A stretch of DNA of 64,000 nt. Origin: an uncultured Collinsella sp. (GTDB lineage: Bacteria; Actinomycetota; Coriobacteriia; Coriobacteriales; Coriobacteriaceae). The stretch covers positions 10,929 through 74,928 of the forward strand of contig CABUGI010000003.1 of the NCBI GenBank assembly GCA_902491055.1, written 5' to 3'. Below, in pieces: positions 27,958 to 36,685 of this stretch. Every line of letters starts with the position of its first letter. The first letter of the stretch is position 1. A program made the translations under genes and the position numbers. A model generated the notes under the pieces. The model saw only the letters and a list, made by a program, of their open reading frames with translations. It searched no databases and was not told the DNA's origin.

Positions 27958-28785
27958 TTAACGAGCCGCCAAGATGGCGTCGATGAGCGTCAGTACGCCC
28001 CCGTCGTTGTTGCTCGGAATGCGCCACTTGGCGTGCGCGTTCATGTGCTCCTCGGCATTGTCCACGATAAAGCTGTGACCGACGCGCTCCAGCATGGGGA
28101 TGTCGTTGTACGTATCGCCCACGGCGGCGGCGTCGGCAATATCGATGCCCAGGTGCTCGCACAGGTGCGCGACGCCGGCGCCCTTGTCGACACCCAGGTT
28201 CATAAAGTCGATCCACTCGCGCCCGGCGTTGGTGACGTAGAGCTTGTCCGAGAACTCGGGGCTATAGGTCTCGCGGAAAGCGGGCTCGGCGTCGTAGTCG
28301 GGGAAGAAGACCGAAATCTTGTTGGACTCGAAATCAATGCCCTCAAAGCTGTCGACGTAGTTGATTGTGTTGTAGTAGACGCTGATCTCGTCGTGGTACT
28401 GATGGTCGCGGGCAAGCACGTAGAACTCGTCGAAGCAGCACAGGACGGGAACGGCGCGCGGGTCCTCCGAGGCACGGCTCAAGACCTGCTGATACAGCGC
28501 CACATCGATGTTGCTCTTATAGATATAGTTGCCGCGATAGATGACGCAGGCTCCGTTGTCGGGACAAAAGGCGAGGCGGTTCTTGATGCCCTCGAACATC
28601 TCTTCAAGCTTGGGGGCCGGACGTCCGCTAGCGGGGCAGAACACGATGCCAGCCTCGGCGAGCTTGTCCAGGCGCTCATCAAGACCCTGAGGTAGCACGC
28701 GCTCGTCGGTGAGAAGCGTCTTGTCCATATCAACGGCGAGAATCTTAATGTTTCCAATATTGGCGTCCGATTCGTAAGTTTGCAT
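27958..28785 (-). CDS. Cof-type HAD-superfamily phosphatase
   Basis: 275-aa HAD-IIB hydrolase, probably a sugar-phosphate or cofactor phosphatase. Motif I ILAVDMDKTLLTDE, motif III lysine region and motif IV DAAAVGDTYNDIPML are intact, with a C2-type cap between. Exact substrate cannot be read. GAAAGG lies upstream of the ATG. It is transcribed away from the argG leader region. Confidence 0.88.
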   Translation of the reverse strand: MQTYESDANIGNIKILAVDMDKTLLTDERVLPQGLDERLDKLAEAGIVFCPASGRPAPKLEEMFEGIKNRLAFCPDNGACVIYRGNYIYKSNIDVALYQQVLSRASEDPRAVPVLCCFDEFYVLARDHQYHDEISVYYNTINYVDSFEGIDFESNKISVFFPDYDAEPAFRETYSPEFSDKLYVTNAGREWIDFMNLGVDKGAGVAHLCEHLGIDIADAAAVGDTYNDIPMLERVGHSFIVDNAEEHMNAHAKWRIPSNNDGGVLTLIDAILAAR

Positions 28786-28928
28786 AAAAGCGAGCCTTTC
28801 GTTTCGAAATTGTTTCAGATGTTATAACCATCAACTCGTAGTCAGGCGTATTTTCGCAGGAACGCAGCGTATTTGCACTGCATTTCACAAACTAATGAAA
28901 AAACTTTTCAGAAATTTGAATTTGTCGC

Positions 28929-28956
28929 TTGTGCAGCGGGCACTTTATCGTAATAT
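28929..28956 (+). promoter_or_regulatory. Candidate promoter of the argG leader
   Basis: TTGTGC (28929-28934), 16-bp spacer, TAATAT (28951-28956). A leader of about 100 nt would separate it from the small ORF at 29060. Confidence 0.45.
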
Positions 28957-29059
28957 AGCGACCATCGAAAACGGAGACGGAAAAACAACCGCTTGCCGAG
29001 GAAAAGGTACCGTTTACGATATTAGAATTGCGCCCGGCGATAGGTGAAAGGAGAGGCAG

Positions 29060-29134
29060 ATGCAGTTCGTAAAGATCATCACCACTGCAGACAATGCCAT
29101 CCGACGCCAGCGCGCAATTTCCCGACGACGATAA
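29060..29134 (+). CDS. Candidate arginine leader peptide (24 aa)
   Basis: Short ORF with RBS AAAGGAGAGG 4-5 nt before ATG. Its last ten residues are RRQRAISRRR: six Arg codons in ten, and the final three are consecutive CGA, a codon that looks rare in the neighbouring genes. It stands 205 nt upstream of argG on the same strand. That is the arrangement of amino-acid leader peptides, in which ribosome stalling at codons for the end product changes a downstream RNA structure. Function is inferred from position and codon content only; conservation was not tested. Confidence 0.6.
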   Translation: MQFVKIITTADNAIRRQRAISRRR

Positions 29135-29197
29135 CAATCGTCTCTGTCCGCATGGGGCGAATTGCCTCAACAGAGTCATTTTGAGGTCGTTGGGTTT
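29127..29197 (+). promoter_or_regulatory. Possible attenuator structures between leader ORF and argG
   Basis: GACGAT-AACA-ATCGTC (29127-29142) folds across the leader stop codon. CTCTGT (29142-29147) can pair with ACAGAG (29170-29175), while CCTCAA (29165-29170) can pair with TTGAGG (29181-29186) followed by GTTTT; the last two stems are mutually exclusive. The stems are only 6 bp, so this is a weak prediction. Confidence 0.35.
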
Positions 29198-29339
29198 TAG
29201 TACGACATTGCTGCATGTTTCTAGGGCATGTATGTGCTGATTTTTGCTATTTAACCTGATATTGCACGGTATATGACCTTGAAATGACTTGCAACTGACC
29301 GATGTTCTAACTGGCTACCAAGGGCGAAAGGAAACAGCC

Positions 29340-30566
29340 ATGAGCAAGGAAAAAGTCGTTCTCGCATATTCCGGTGGTCTTGATACATCCGTATGTGTCA
29401 AGTGGCTCCAGGACGAGAAGAATCTCGATGTCGTTTGTGTCTGCGGCAACGTGGGCCAGGAAGAGACCGGACTGGATGCCAAGAAGCAGAAGGCGCTCGA
29501 CCTGGGCGTTCTCGATTGCCAGGTGCTCGACCTGCGCGACGAGTTCTCCGATGAGTTCCTGACTAAGGCCATCGCTGCAAACTCCATGTACGAGAACAAG
29601 TACCCGCTGCTCTCCGCTCTTTCCCGCCCGCTGCTCGCCAAGAAGCTTGTTGAGGTCGCCCACGAGTTTGGCGCGACCTACGTCGCCCACGGCTGCACCG
29701 GCAAGGGTAACGACCAGGTCCGTTTTGAGGCCGCCGTCAAGGCCCTCGACCCTGAGCTCAAGGTTATCGCCCCGGTGCGCGAGTGGGATCTGAAGTGCCG
29801 TCCCGACGAGGTCGCCTATGCCCACGCCCACAACGTGCCGGTTCCCGAGGGTGCCAACGACAACCCCTACTCCATCGACGACAACCTGTGGGGTCGTGCC
29901 ATTGAGTGCGGTCACCTGGAGGATCCCTGGAACGAGCCGCTCGACGACGCTTGGGTTATGACCAAGAACCCCGAGGACACGCCGGACACTCCGACCTACA
30001 CCGAGATTGAGTTTGAGGCCGGCAAGCCCGTCGCCGTCGACGGCAAGAAGATGAAGCTCTCCGAGATCGTCATCGCCCTCAACAAGATCTCCGGCGACAA
30101 TGGCTTTGGCCGTCTCGATCTGGTCGAGGATCGCCTGGTGGGCCTTAAGAGCCGCGAGTGCTACGAGGTTCCCGGCGCCCTGACGCTCATCACCGCCCAC
30201 AAGGCGCTCGAGGACATCTGCGTCGAGGGCGACCTGCTCAAGACCAAGATCAAGCTCGAGCAGGATTGGGCCACCGCCGTGTATAACGGCCAGTGGTACA
30301 GCCCGCTCAAAAACGCGCTCGATGCCTTTATGGCCGATACCCAGAAGTTCGTGACCGGCACTGTCCGTCTGAAGTTCTTTAAGGGCAACTGCCATGTCGT
30401 CGGCCGCAAGAGCCCCTTCAGTCTCTACGACTACGGTCTGGCTACCTACGACCGCGACACCACGTTTGACGAGAAGGCCAGCGCCGGCTTTATCGAGATC
30501 GATACGCTGTCGCTCAAGACGTGGGCAAAGGTCCAGGGCCCCAGCTCTGCTGCCGCTCAGGCCTAG
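29340..30566 (+). CDS. argG: Argininosuccinate synthase
   Basis: Joins citrulline and aspartate with ATP to make argininosuccinate. N-type ATP pyrophosphatase loop AYSGGLDTSV at residues 8-17, AHGCTGKGNDQVRFE and the SIDDNLWGR stretch are diagnostic. Length 408 aa is normal. The ATG at 29340 follows GAAAGGAAAC; the frame back to 29289 is not needed. argH follows 0.5 kb later, with a terminator-like hairpin and a small ORF between, so the two steps may be regulated separately. Confidence 0.97.
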   Translation: MSKEKVVLAYSGGLDTSVCVKWLQDEKNLDVVCVCGNVGQEETGLDAKKQKALDLGVLDCQVLDLRDEFSDEFLTKAIAANSMYENKYPLLSALSRPLLAKKLVEVAHEFGATYVAHGCTGKGNDQVRFEAAVKALDPELKVIAPVREWDLKCRPDEVAYAHAHNVPVPEGANDNPYSIDDNLWGRAIECGHLEDPWNEPLDDAWVMTKNPEDTPDTPTYTEIEFEAGKPVAVDGKKMKLSEIVIALNKISGDNGFGRLDLVEDRLVGLKSRECYEVPGALTLITAHKALEDICVEGDLLKTKIKLEQDWATAVYNGQWYSPLKNALDAFMADTQKFVTGTVRLKFFKGNCHVVGRKSPFSLYDYGLATYDRDTTFDEKASAGFIEIDTLSLKTWAKVQGPSSAAAQA

Positions 30567-30720
30567 CGCCTCCTTCCCTTGGTATCCGCGCGGCCCATCC
30601 GCGTGATACATAACGGGCGCACGGGGTCCCTACCTTTCGTTATGCTTGCTGACACTTCTTAACATCGGTGGCCCCTACGTTCCGCCCGCATATATGATGC
30701 CGCGTCTGCGGCTGAGTCCG

Positions 30721-30750
30721 AGCCCCGCCGGGGTTGTCCGGCGGGGCTCC
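30721..30750 (+). terminator. GC-rich hairpin downstream of argG
   Basis: AGCCCCGCCGG (30721-30731) pairs perfectly with CCGGCGGGGCT (30738-30748) and is followed by CCTTCT, a poor T run; probable terminator or attenuator. Confidence 0.6.
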
Positions 30751-30799
30751 TTCTATCAATTTGGCGGCTCTGCGCCTATATATATGAGGAGTATCCATT

Positions 30800-30970
30800 A
30801 TGTTCAATGCTATTGCGCATGCTTTACTTGCCCTCGCGCCCGAGTTCGATGCTGCAAAGGTCGAGGACGTTCCTATGAGCCTAAAGGCCTGGATCGATGG
30901 TTCGCAGGGCAACATCCGGAGGGTGACGTTGGGCGCCAAGTGCATGGCGCGTCACTTCTTTGCAAATTAG
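30800..30970 (+). CDS. Small ORF of 56 aa between argG and argH
   Basis: ATG preceded by ATGAGGAG at 7-8 nt spacing. The protein starts MFNAIAHALLALAPEF, has an Ala/Leu-rich helix, DVPMSLKAWIDGSQGN and a basic end RHFFAN. No family recognised, no membrane segment certain. It starts about 50 nt after the hairpin behind argG and ends 118 nt before argH. Good RBS and protein-like composition argue for translation; absence of a known family keeps confidence moderate. Confidence 0.5.
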   Translation: MFNAIAHALLALAPEFDAAKVEDVPMSLKAWIDGSQGNIRRVTLGAKCMARHFFAN

Positions 30971-31088
30971 CTACATGGCACCGCACACGGTGGGGAATGT
31001 GTAAAACTAGCGGTTGAAAAATCGCTTTAGCGACATGGCGCATTGCTTTGGGCGCTTGTTTTGGTATTTGGAGAAAGGGGACGGTTCC

Positions 31089-32519
31089 ATGGCTCTTTGG
31101 GGCGGTCGTTTTGAGGCAGGCGTGGCCGAGGTCACGCAGGAGTTTGGCGCGTCGCTGCCGGTCGACAAACATCTCTATAAGCAGGATATCGCCGGCTCTA
31201 AGGCGCATGCCAAAATGCTGGCGGCCCAGGGCATCATCAGTGCCGAGGACGAGCAGGCGATTGCCAAGGGCCTGACCGGAATCGAACAGGATATCGATGC
31301 CGGCAACTTTACCTTCGATATCAACGATGAGGACATTCATATGTCCATCGAGAGCGAGTTGACGCGCCGCATCGGCGAGGCCGGTAAGCGCTTACACACC
31401 GGGCGTTCGCGCAACGACCAGGTGGCGACCGATACGCGCCTGGGCGTCAAGGCGCTGGCCAAGGAGCTCATGGAGGCCAATCTTGAGCTGCGCCATGTGC
31501 TGGTGGATGCGGCCAAGAAGTACGGCAAGGTGATTCTGCCGGGCTACACGCACTTGCAACATGCTCAGCCCGTGCTGCTGTCGCATCATCTGTTGGCGTA
31601 TTCCTGGATGTTCGCGCGCGACTTTACGCGTTTGAAGGCCGCCTTTGATGCCGCTGACAACTGCCCGCTGGGTGCCGCCGCGCTTGCCGGTACGAGCTAT
31701 CCGCTCGATCGCCAGATGACGGCTGCCGAACTTGGCTTTGCGGGTGTGATTCCCAACTCGCTCGATGCGGTTTCCGACCGTGATTTCCTCCTCGACCTGC
31801 ATTACGCCGGCTCCGTCATGGCCATGCACCTGTCGCGTCTTTCCGAGGAGATCGTGCTGTGGTCGAGCTCCGAATTTGGCTTTATCACGCTTTCCGACTC
31901 CTATTCCACTGGCTCGTCCATCATGCCGCAGAAGAAGAATCCCGACTTTGCCGAGCTTATCCGCGGCAAGAGCGGCCGTGTCTTTGGCAACCTGGTGCAG
32001 CTGCTGGTAACCATGAAGGGCTTGCCGCTTGCTTATAACAAGGACTTGCAGGAGGACAAGGAGAGCGCGCTCGATACCGCCCATACGCTCATGCAGTGCC
32101 TGTCCGTTATGGCCGGAATGATTTCGACTTGGACCGTCAACGAGGATGCCATGGCGCGCGAGTGCGGCGTGGGGCACCTTGCCGCTACCGATGTTGCCGA
32201 TTACCTGGCCAAGCGTGGCCTGCCGTTCCGCGAGGCACATGCCGTGGTGGGGCATCTGGTCCTGATGTGTGAGAAGCGCGGCTGCAATCTTGAGGACCTG
32301 CCGTTTGAGGTGTTCCAGGAGGCAAGCCCGCTCTTTGAGCGCGACATTACCGAGGCGCTCGACATCCCGTCGATTGTCGCCGCGCGCACGACCGAGGGCG
32401 GCACCGCCCCTGCCGCCGTTGCCGTGCAGCTGCAGCGTGCCGAGGCACAGCTCGTGGCCGACGAGGGCGTGTTTGGATCGCTGACCAAGGTCGTCGAGAT
32501 GGGCCACGGGATAAAGTAA
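31089..32519 (+). CDS. argH: Argininosuccinate lyase
   Basis: Splits argininosuccinate into arginine and fumarate, the last arginine step. The fumarase/ASL signature GSSIMPQKKNPD with the catalytic flexible loop Ser is at about residue 276; TGRSRNDQVATD and HLQHAQPV are also present. Length 476 aa. Start MALWGGRFEAG at 31089 follows GAAAGGGG; the longer frame from 31014 is not supported. Confidence 0.97.
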   Translation: MALWGGRFEAGVAEVTQEFGASLPVDKHLYKQDIAGSKAHAKMLAAQGIISAEDEQAIAKGLTGIEQDIDAGNFTFDINDEDIHMSIESELTRRIGEAGKRLHTGRSRNDQVATDTRLGVKALAKELMEANLELRHVLVDAAKKYGKVILPGYTHLQHAQPVLLSHHLLAYSWMFARDFTRLKAAFDAADNCPLGAAALAGTSYPLDRQMTAAELGFAGVIPNSLDAVSDRDFLLDLHYAGSVMAMHLSRLSEEIVLWSSSEFGFITLSDSYSTGSSIMPQKKNPDFAELIRGKSGRVFGNLVQLLVTMKGLPLAYNKDLQEDKESALDTAHTLMQCLSVMAGMISTWTVNEDAMARECGVGHLAATDVADYLAKRGLPFREAHAVVGHLVLMCEKRGCNLEDLPFEVFQEASPLFERDITEALDIPSIVAARTTEGGTAPAAVAVQLQRAEAQLVADEGVFGSLTKVVEMGHGIK

Positions 32520-32904
32520 GGGTTTGGCCGAAGCCGTTTTTGCCATTTATTGAGGAATCATTTTTTGCTTTACGGACGTCTGCTGATGTGGGCGCCCGTA
32601 TTTTGTTGCTATGGGGGAGGGGCTTGTCGAGAACTTCTGTAGGACCTTTGAGCAGGTTGTGAAGAGGGTACGTTCGCGGGCGGCAACCGACCGTCTGCTC
32701 TGCTCGATGCGGTTGATGGGCGGGCGGATGGTACTCTAATCGGGCTTCGAAACAGAAGTGACACATATGGAGCGCTTTAATAAATTGCAGCGTTTCAATA
32801 AACAGCTTTTTGTTTAACTGCAGCTAAAACTCTGTTACGATGCAGTACAGGCGGGTGCCGGAATGGGACTTGGGCACGCGCGAACCTACTTGAAAGGCTA
32901 CCTT
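32520..32904 (+). other. Gene-poor gap between argH and ndk
   Basis: No ORF with RBS that I would defend. A short GGC/GCC hairpin with five T lies just after argH (about 32525-32545) and may terminate it. Two GCGTTTCAATAAA-like direct repeats (32772-32803 region) lie before a probable ndk promoter (TTACGAT near 32836). Confidence 0.4.
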
Positions 32905-33309
32905 ATGGCTATCGAGAAGACCTTCATCATGATTAAGCCCGACGCCGTGCGCGATCGCAAAATCGGCGAGATTGTTGCTCGCATTGAGCGCAGCGGCCTT
33001 GTCATCGAGCGCATGGAGATGACCACGCTCGAGCGCGCTACCGTCGAGGAGCACTACGCCCATCTGGCCGACAAGCCCTTCTTTGGCGGTCTCTGTGACT
33101 TTATGACGAGCGGTCCGGTCGTCAAGATGGTCGTTTCCGGTCTCTCCGCTGTTGCTAAGATGCGCACCCTCATGGGCGCTACCAACCCGCTTGAGGCTGC
33201 CCCCGGCACCATCCGCGGCGACTTTGCCGTCGATGTCAACGCCAACGTGATCCACGGCTCCGACTGCCTGGAGAACGCCGAGATCGAGATCAAGCGCTTC
33301 TTTGGCTAA
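32905..33309 (+). CDS. ndk: Nucleoside diphosphate kinase
   Basis: Balances nucleoside triphosphate pools by a phosphohistidine mechanism. The active-site histidine is in NVIHGSD (about residue 115), and KPDAVRDRKIGEI and GATNPLEAAPGTIRGDF are family motifs. Length 134 aa is normal. The ATG at 32905 follows TGAAAGG. Monocistronic with a strong terminator. Confidence 0.97.
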   Translation: MAIEKTFIMIKPDAVRDRKIGEIVARIERSGLVIERMEMTTLERATVEEHYAHLADKPFFGGLCDFMTSGPVVKMVVSGLSAVAKMRTLMGATNPLEAAPGTIRGDFAVDVNANVIHGSDCLENAEIEIKRFFG

Positions 33310-33347
33310 ACCAGCTTTGACTCCTTAAAGCTGTTAGCGTGTGGCTT

Positions 33348-33381
33348 GGGCGCCGCGGAACTCCATCCGCGGCGCCCTTTT
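33348..33381 (+). terminator. Terminator after ndk
   Basis: Perfect 12-bp stem GGGCGCCGCGGA (33348-33359) with TCCGCGGCGCCC (33366-33377), then TTTT. Confidence 0.93.
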
Positions 33382-33398
33382 ATTCCAGAATCTATGAA

Positions 33399-33433
33399 GG
33401 GGCCCGCTCGGACATGTGTTCCGAGCGGGCCCC
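33399..33433 (-). terminator. Hairpin at the 3' end of rpiB
   Basis: Perfect 13-bp stem GGGGCCCGCTCGG (33399-33411) with its complement (33421-33433), 9-nt loop; read on the minus strand it follows rpiB with a short TTC tail. Confidence 0.75.
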
Positions 33434-33460
33434 TGCTGTTAGCTTGTGGCGCTGAATAGT

Positions 33461-33928
33461 TTAGGCTTCGTCGACGATCTTAAGGCCGCGCGTGTGATCG
33501 ATCTCGTTGAGGAGATTGACGCGACGCTCGTGGCGGCCGCCCTCAAACTCGGCGTCGAGCCACTCGTCGACAATCATCTTGGCGAGCTCGGAGCCCACGA
33601 CGCGGGCGCCAAAGGCGAGCACGTTGGTGTTGTTGTGCATGCGGGAGAGCTTGGCGCTGAAGGGCTCGGAGCACACGACGGCGCGCACGCCCTCTACCTT
33701 GTTGGCAGCCAGGCTGATACCGACGCCGGTGCCGCAGATCAGGATGCCCAGGTCGACGTCGCCGTTGGCAACGGCCTTACCCACCTTGTAGCCGGCGATG
33801 GGGTAGTCAAAGCTCTCAGAGGTGTCGGTGCCAAAGTTCACGACCTCGCAGCCGCGCTCCTTCAGGTGCTCGGAGATGATGTTCTTGAGCTCGACGGCGG
33901 CGTGGTCGTTACCGATACCGATCTTCAT
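33461..33928 (-). CDS. rpiB: Ribose-5-phosphate isomerase B
   Basis: Interconverts ribose-5-phosphate and ribulose-5-phosphate. GNDHAAVELKN at the N-terminus, ICGTGVGISLAANK with the catalytic Cys, and VLAFGARVVG match RpiB/LacAB proteins. Length 155 aa. The ATG at 33928 follows AGAGGAACC; the longer frame to 34144 reads through an AT-richer promoter zone and is rejected. Divergent from the cysteine desulfidase-like gene. Confidence 0.94.
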   Translation of the reverse strand: MKIGIGNDHAAVELKNIISEHLKERGCEVVNFGTDTSESFDYPIAGYKVGKAVANGDVDLGILICGTGVGISLAANKVEGVRAVVCSEPFSAKLSRMHNNTNVLAFGARVVGSELAKMIVDEWLDAEFEGGRHERRVNLLNEIDHTRGLKIVDEA

Positions 33929-34162
33929 GGATGGTTCCTCTCTGGTCTGTGCGGCGCAAATGCTAAAGGTGTTTACCGCGTTCGACTGCATGATAGCGCG
34001 ACTTTTGAGTAAACGCTCGAGCGTTTTTTGGTCAAACGCTTTAGCAGGCAACAAGACTGGCTTCTCGTGAATGAATGTCGTCAGTTTGCGCTTGAGCGCC
34101 GTCTGCCGGAACCATGGTTGCGGTTTTTGATGCATTGTTATCAAATAAAGGAGCTAACTATT

Positions 34163-34210
34163 ATGAGAGTCCAGCCCGTTATGCAAGCAGGAGATACCTA
34201 TGCCTACTGA
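34163..34210 (+). CDS. 15-codon ORF overlapping the next gene's start
   Basis: ATG preceded by AAAGGAG, reads MRVQPVMQAGDTYAY and stops inside the next gene, overlapping its start codon by 11 nt. The main gene's own RBS (GCAGGAG) lies within it, so it may couple translation. It has no obvious amino-acid bias. Could also be chance. Confidence 0.35.
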   Translation: MRVQPVMQAGDTYAY

Positions 34211-35519
34211 TTCCATCCGTGATGCCGCTTTTTGCGATGTTTTGAACCGCGAGCTTGTCTGTGCACTCGGCTGCACCGAGCCCATTGCCGTTGCCTATGC
34301 AGCGGCGCTGGCGAGCCAGACGCTCGGTTGCGAACCCGATCATATGGATGTTGCCTGCTCGGGCAACATCATCAAGAACGTCAAGAGCGTGACCGTGCCC
34401 AACTCGGGCGGTATGCACGGTATTGAGGCCGCGGCCGTGCTGGGTGCCGTGGGCGGCGACGCCAAGAGCGCGCTCGAGGTGCTCGAGAGCGTTAACGATG
34501 AAGACCGTGCTCGCGTGGCCGAGCTCCTCGCCGACGCCGGCTACTGCGATGTGTCGCTTGTCGAGGGTGTGCCCAACCTCTACATCAAGGTGACTGCCAC
34601 GGCCGGGGGCCATACCGCGGTCGTCGAGATTACCGACCACCACACAAATGTCACGTGCCATACGCTCGACGGTATTCCGGTATGCGGCAAGTCGGCGGGG
34701 GAGTGTGCCGCCTGCGCCGAGCGCGTGGTGGCCGAGCGTGCGGCGGATAACGCCGATACCCCTATGAGCATTGAGTCTATCATCGACTTTATCGAGGACG
34801 GTGACATTGAGGACGCCCGCGCTGCCGTTGAGCGTCAGATTGAGCTGAATGGCGCGATCAGTGCCGAGGGCCTTGCGCACGCTTGGGGCGCCGAGGTGGG
34901 TCGTACACTGTTGGGCGCTCGTGCTGATGACGTCGCCTGCCGTGCCCGTGCCCGTGCGGCCGCCGGGTCCGACGCCCGCATGAACGGTTGCGCGCTGCCG
35001 GTCGCCATTGTGTGCGGCTCGGGCAATCAGGGCATTACCTGCGCATTGCCCGTCATGGAGTATGCCGAGTACCTGCGTTGCGACCACGAGCGCCTGGTGC
35101 GCGCCGTGATGCTGTCCGATCTTATCGCCGTGCATATCAAGAGCTATATTGGTGCGCTCTCGGCGTTTTGCGGTGCTATTTGCGCCGCGTGCGGCGCCGG
35201 CGCTGCGATTACCTGGCTGTGCGGTGGCACGCGCGAGCAGATTGGCGCGACGGTCTCGAATACGCTCGGTAACGTGGGCGGCATCGTGTGCGACGGCGCC
35301 AAGGCGAGCTGTGCCGCCAAGATCTCGGCTGCCGTCGATGCGGCGATTCTGGGCCACGATATGGCTATGCAAGGTCGCGGCTTCCGCGCCGGCGAGGGCC
35401 TGATCCAGGATACCGTTGAGCAGACAATCGCCAGCATGGGCTACGTGGGCCGCGTGGGCATGAAGGACACCGACATCGAGATCCTCAACATCATGATCGG
35501 TAAAACCCAGGTCTGCTAG
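34200..35519 (+). CDS. L-cysteine desulfidase/L-serine dehydratase-like protein (UPF0597, YhaM family)
   Basis: 439-aa protein of the family that includes methanococcal L-cysteine desulfidase, an oxygen-sensitive [4Fe-4S] enzyme releasing sulfide and pyruvate, and is related to the alpha chain of Fe-S L-serine dehydratases. GCTEPIAVAYAAA near residue 25, GSGNQGITC near 273 and CGTRE/CGAICAACGAG cysteines near 320-335 are typical. In this block it could give sulfide or ammonia; which substrate is used cannot be told. ATG at 34200 with GCAGGAG. Confidence 0.82.
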   Translation: MPTDSIRDAAFCDVLNRELVCALGCTEPIAVAYAAALASQTLGCEPDHMDVACSGNIIKNVKSVTVPNSGGMHGIEAAAVLGAVGGDAKSALEVLESVNDEDRARVAELLADAGYCDVSLVEGVPNLYIKVTATAGGHTAVVEITDHHTNVTCHTLDGIPVCGKSAGECAACAERVVAERAADNADTPMSIESIIDFIEDGDIEDARAAVERQIELNGAISAEGLAHAWGAEVGRTLLGARADDVACRARARAAAGSDARMNGCALPVAIVCGSGNQGITCALPVMEYAEYLRCDHERLVRAVMLSDLIAVHIKSYIGALSAFCGAICAACGAGAAITWLCGGTREQIGATVSNTLGNVGGIVCDGAKASCAAKISAAVDAAILGHDMAMQGRGFRAGEGLIQDTVEQTIASMGYVGRVGMKDTDIEILNIMIGKTQVC

Positions 35520-35525
35520 ATATTA

Positions 35526-35592
35526 AGTTGCGGTGAGATAGTTCCTAAAATTACCCGGGTGAGGGGCAAACAGGAACTATCTCACCGCAACT
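35526..35592. repeat. Palindromic repeat, TTGCGGTG family, copy 3
   Basis: Perfect 21-bp arms AGTTGCGGTGAGATAGTTCC.. (35526-35546 and 35572-35592), 25-bp loop, between convergent genes. Confidence 0.92.
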
Positions 35593-35611
35593 GCGCTAGA
35601 TGTTCTGGCGC

Positions 35612-36370
35612 CTACGATAGTTCGTCGGCTATTTGGTGCTCGTAGAAGGCCTCGATTACGGCGTTAAAGTCGCGGGCGAAGTCTTCCATGGTTCCGCGCC
35701 AGGTGGCTCGGCTGGGCTTGCCCTGGCCCACAAAGGCGGTTTGGATGCCGCAATCGGGGGACGGGAAGTCGCGTTTGGGGTCGTTGCCCACCATAAGGAC
35801 CTCGTGTGGCTCGAGCCCCATCACCTGAAGCTGCTCTAGATAGTAGGTGGCATCGGGCTTGCATCGGGTGGCGTTTCCCATGTGCGTCACGAGTTCAAAG
35901 GGGGCGTCGGCCAGGTCGCCCCAGCCCATGCGGCACTCGATGGCCCCCTGGGGAAAGCTGGGGTTGGTAAAGAGCGCACAACGCAGTCCAGCGTCCTGTA
36001 CGGCCTGGAGCGCGGCGTGCGCGCCCGGCATAGCGTGGGCGTTAATGAGTTCGTCATTCTTGTACGGAAGAACTTCGCGGTCGTAGTAAGTAAACGCCTC
36101 GTAGATGAAGGGATCGGAGAGGCAGATGCCGCACCTGTGCTCGACCTCGGTGCGGTAAAACTCAAGATTGGTGCGGTTATCCGTGCCGCTGCGGCGATTG
36201 GCGTTGAGGTCGACCAGGATGGTGCCGAGGCGTGCCATCGTGCCACCGCGACTGCGGCGCCCGATATCCGCGAGCATCGAAGAGACATCCTTAAAATAGC
36301 GAAGGATGAACGCGTTAAGGTTGATGCTAAGAAGCGTTTCGTCCATATCGAAAACGACTGCTTTGAGCAC
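35612..36370 (-). CDS. HAD-superfamily hydrolase, GTG start
   Basis: 252-aa HAD hydrolase starting VLKAVVFDMDETLLSIN. Motif I DMDET, motif II in CALFTNPSFPQ and motif IV VLMVGNDPKRDF with a C1-type helical cap are visible. The GTG at 36370 follows GAAAGG on the minus strand and places motif I at the N-terminus as in the family, whereas the longer frame to 36541 adds an implausible tail. Substrate unknown. Confidence 0.85.
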   Translation of the reverse strand: MLKAVVFDMDETLLSINLNAFILRYFKDVSSMLADIGRRSRGGTMARLGTILVDLNANRRSGTDNRTNLEFYRTEVEHRCGICLSDPFIYEAFTYYDREVLPYKNDELINAHAMPGAHAALQAVQDAGLRCALFTNPSFPQGAIECRMGWGDLADAPFELVTHMGNATRCKPDATYYLEQLQVMGLEPHEVLMVGNDPKRDFPSPDCGIQTAFVGQGKPSRATWRGTMEDFARDFNAVIEAFYEHQIADELS

Positions 36371-36685
36371 GCGGGCACCTTTCTCGTAAATTTGATCTGG
36401 AGTCGTTGACTCCGGATACTTTACCCCAAAGCCAAATGCCTGGCTGGTTATCGTCAAGTTGTGGAGACGTGTGTTCATAAGATTACGAAAAAGTCTCCAC
36501 ACGAGTAAAAAATCGCAGTTCACGCTTGAAATCGAACTCATTTCCCCGTAACCTATACGAACGTGATTGCATAAGCGTCACATTAGTATCTGTCGGCTCC
36601 CGAGTGTTCCTAAACGTTGTGTGCTTGTCGCACCCTTCTGTAGGTCCTAGCAATCGGGGCCCCGTAGTTCGAAAGGGGTCCACCT
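36371..36685 (+). other. Divergent intergenic region before rpsA
   Basis: Contains an 8-bp inverted repeat GTGGAGAC/GTCTCCAC (36461-36468, 36493-36500) and, further on, AT-rich sequence likely holding the rpsA promoter. No convincing ORF. No single promoter has good spacing on inspection (TTGAAA at 36526 is 22 bp from TATACG). Confidence 0.4.

Noticed and set aside
32520..32904. Short ORFs in the argH-ndk gap
   Set aside because: None has both a good RBS and protein-like composition.
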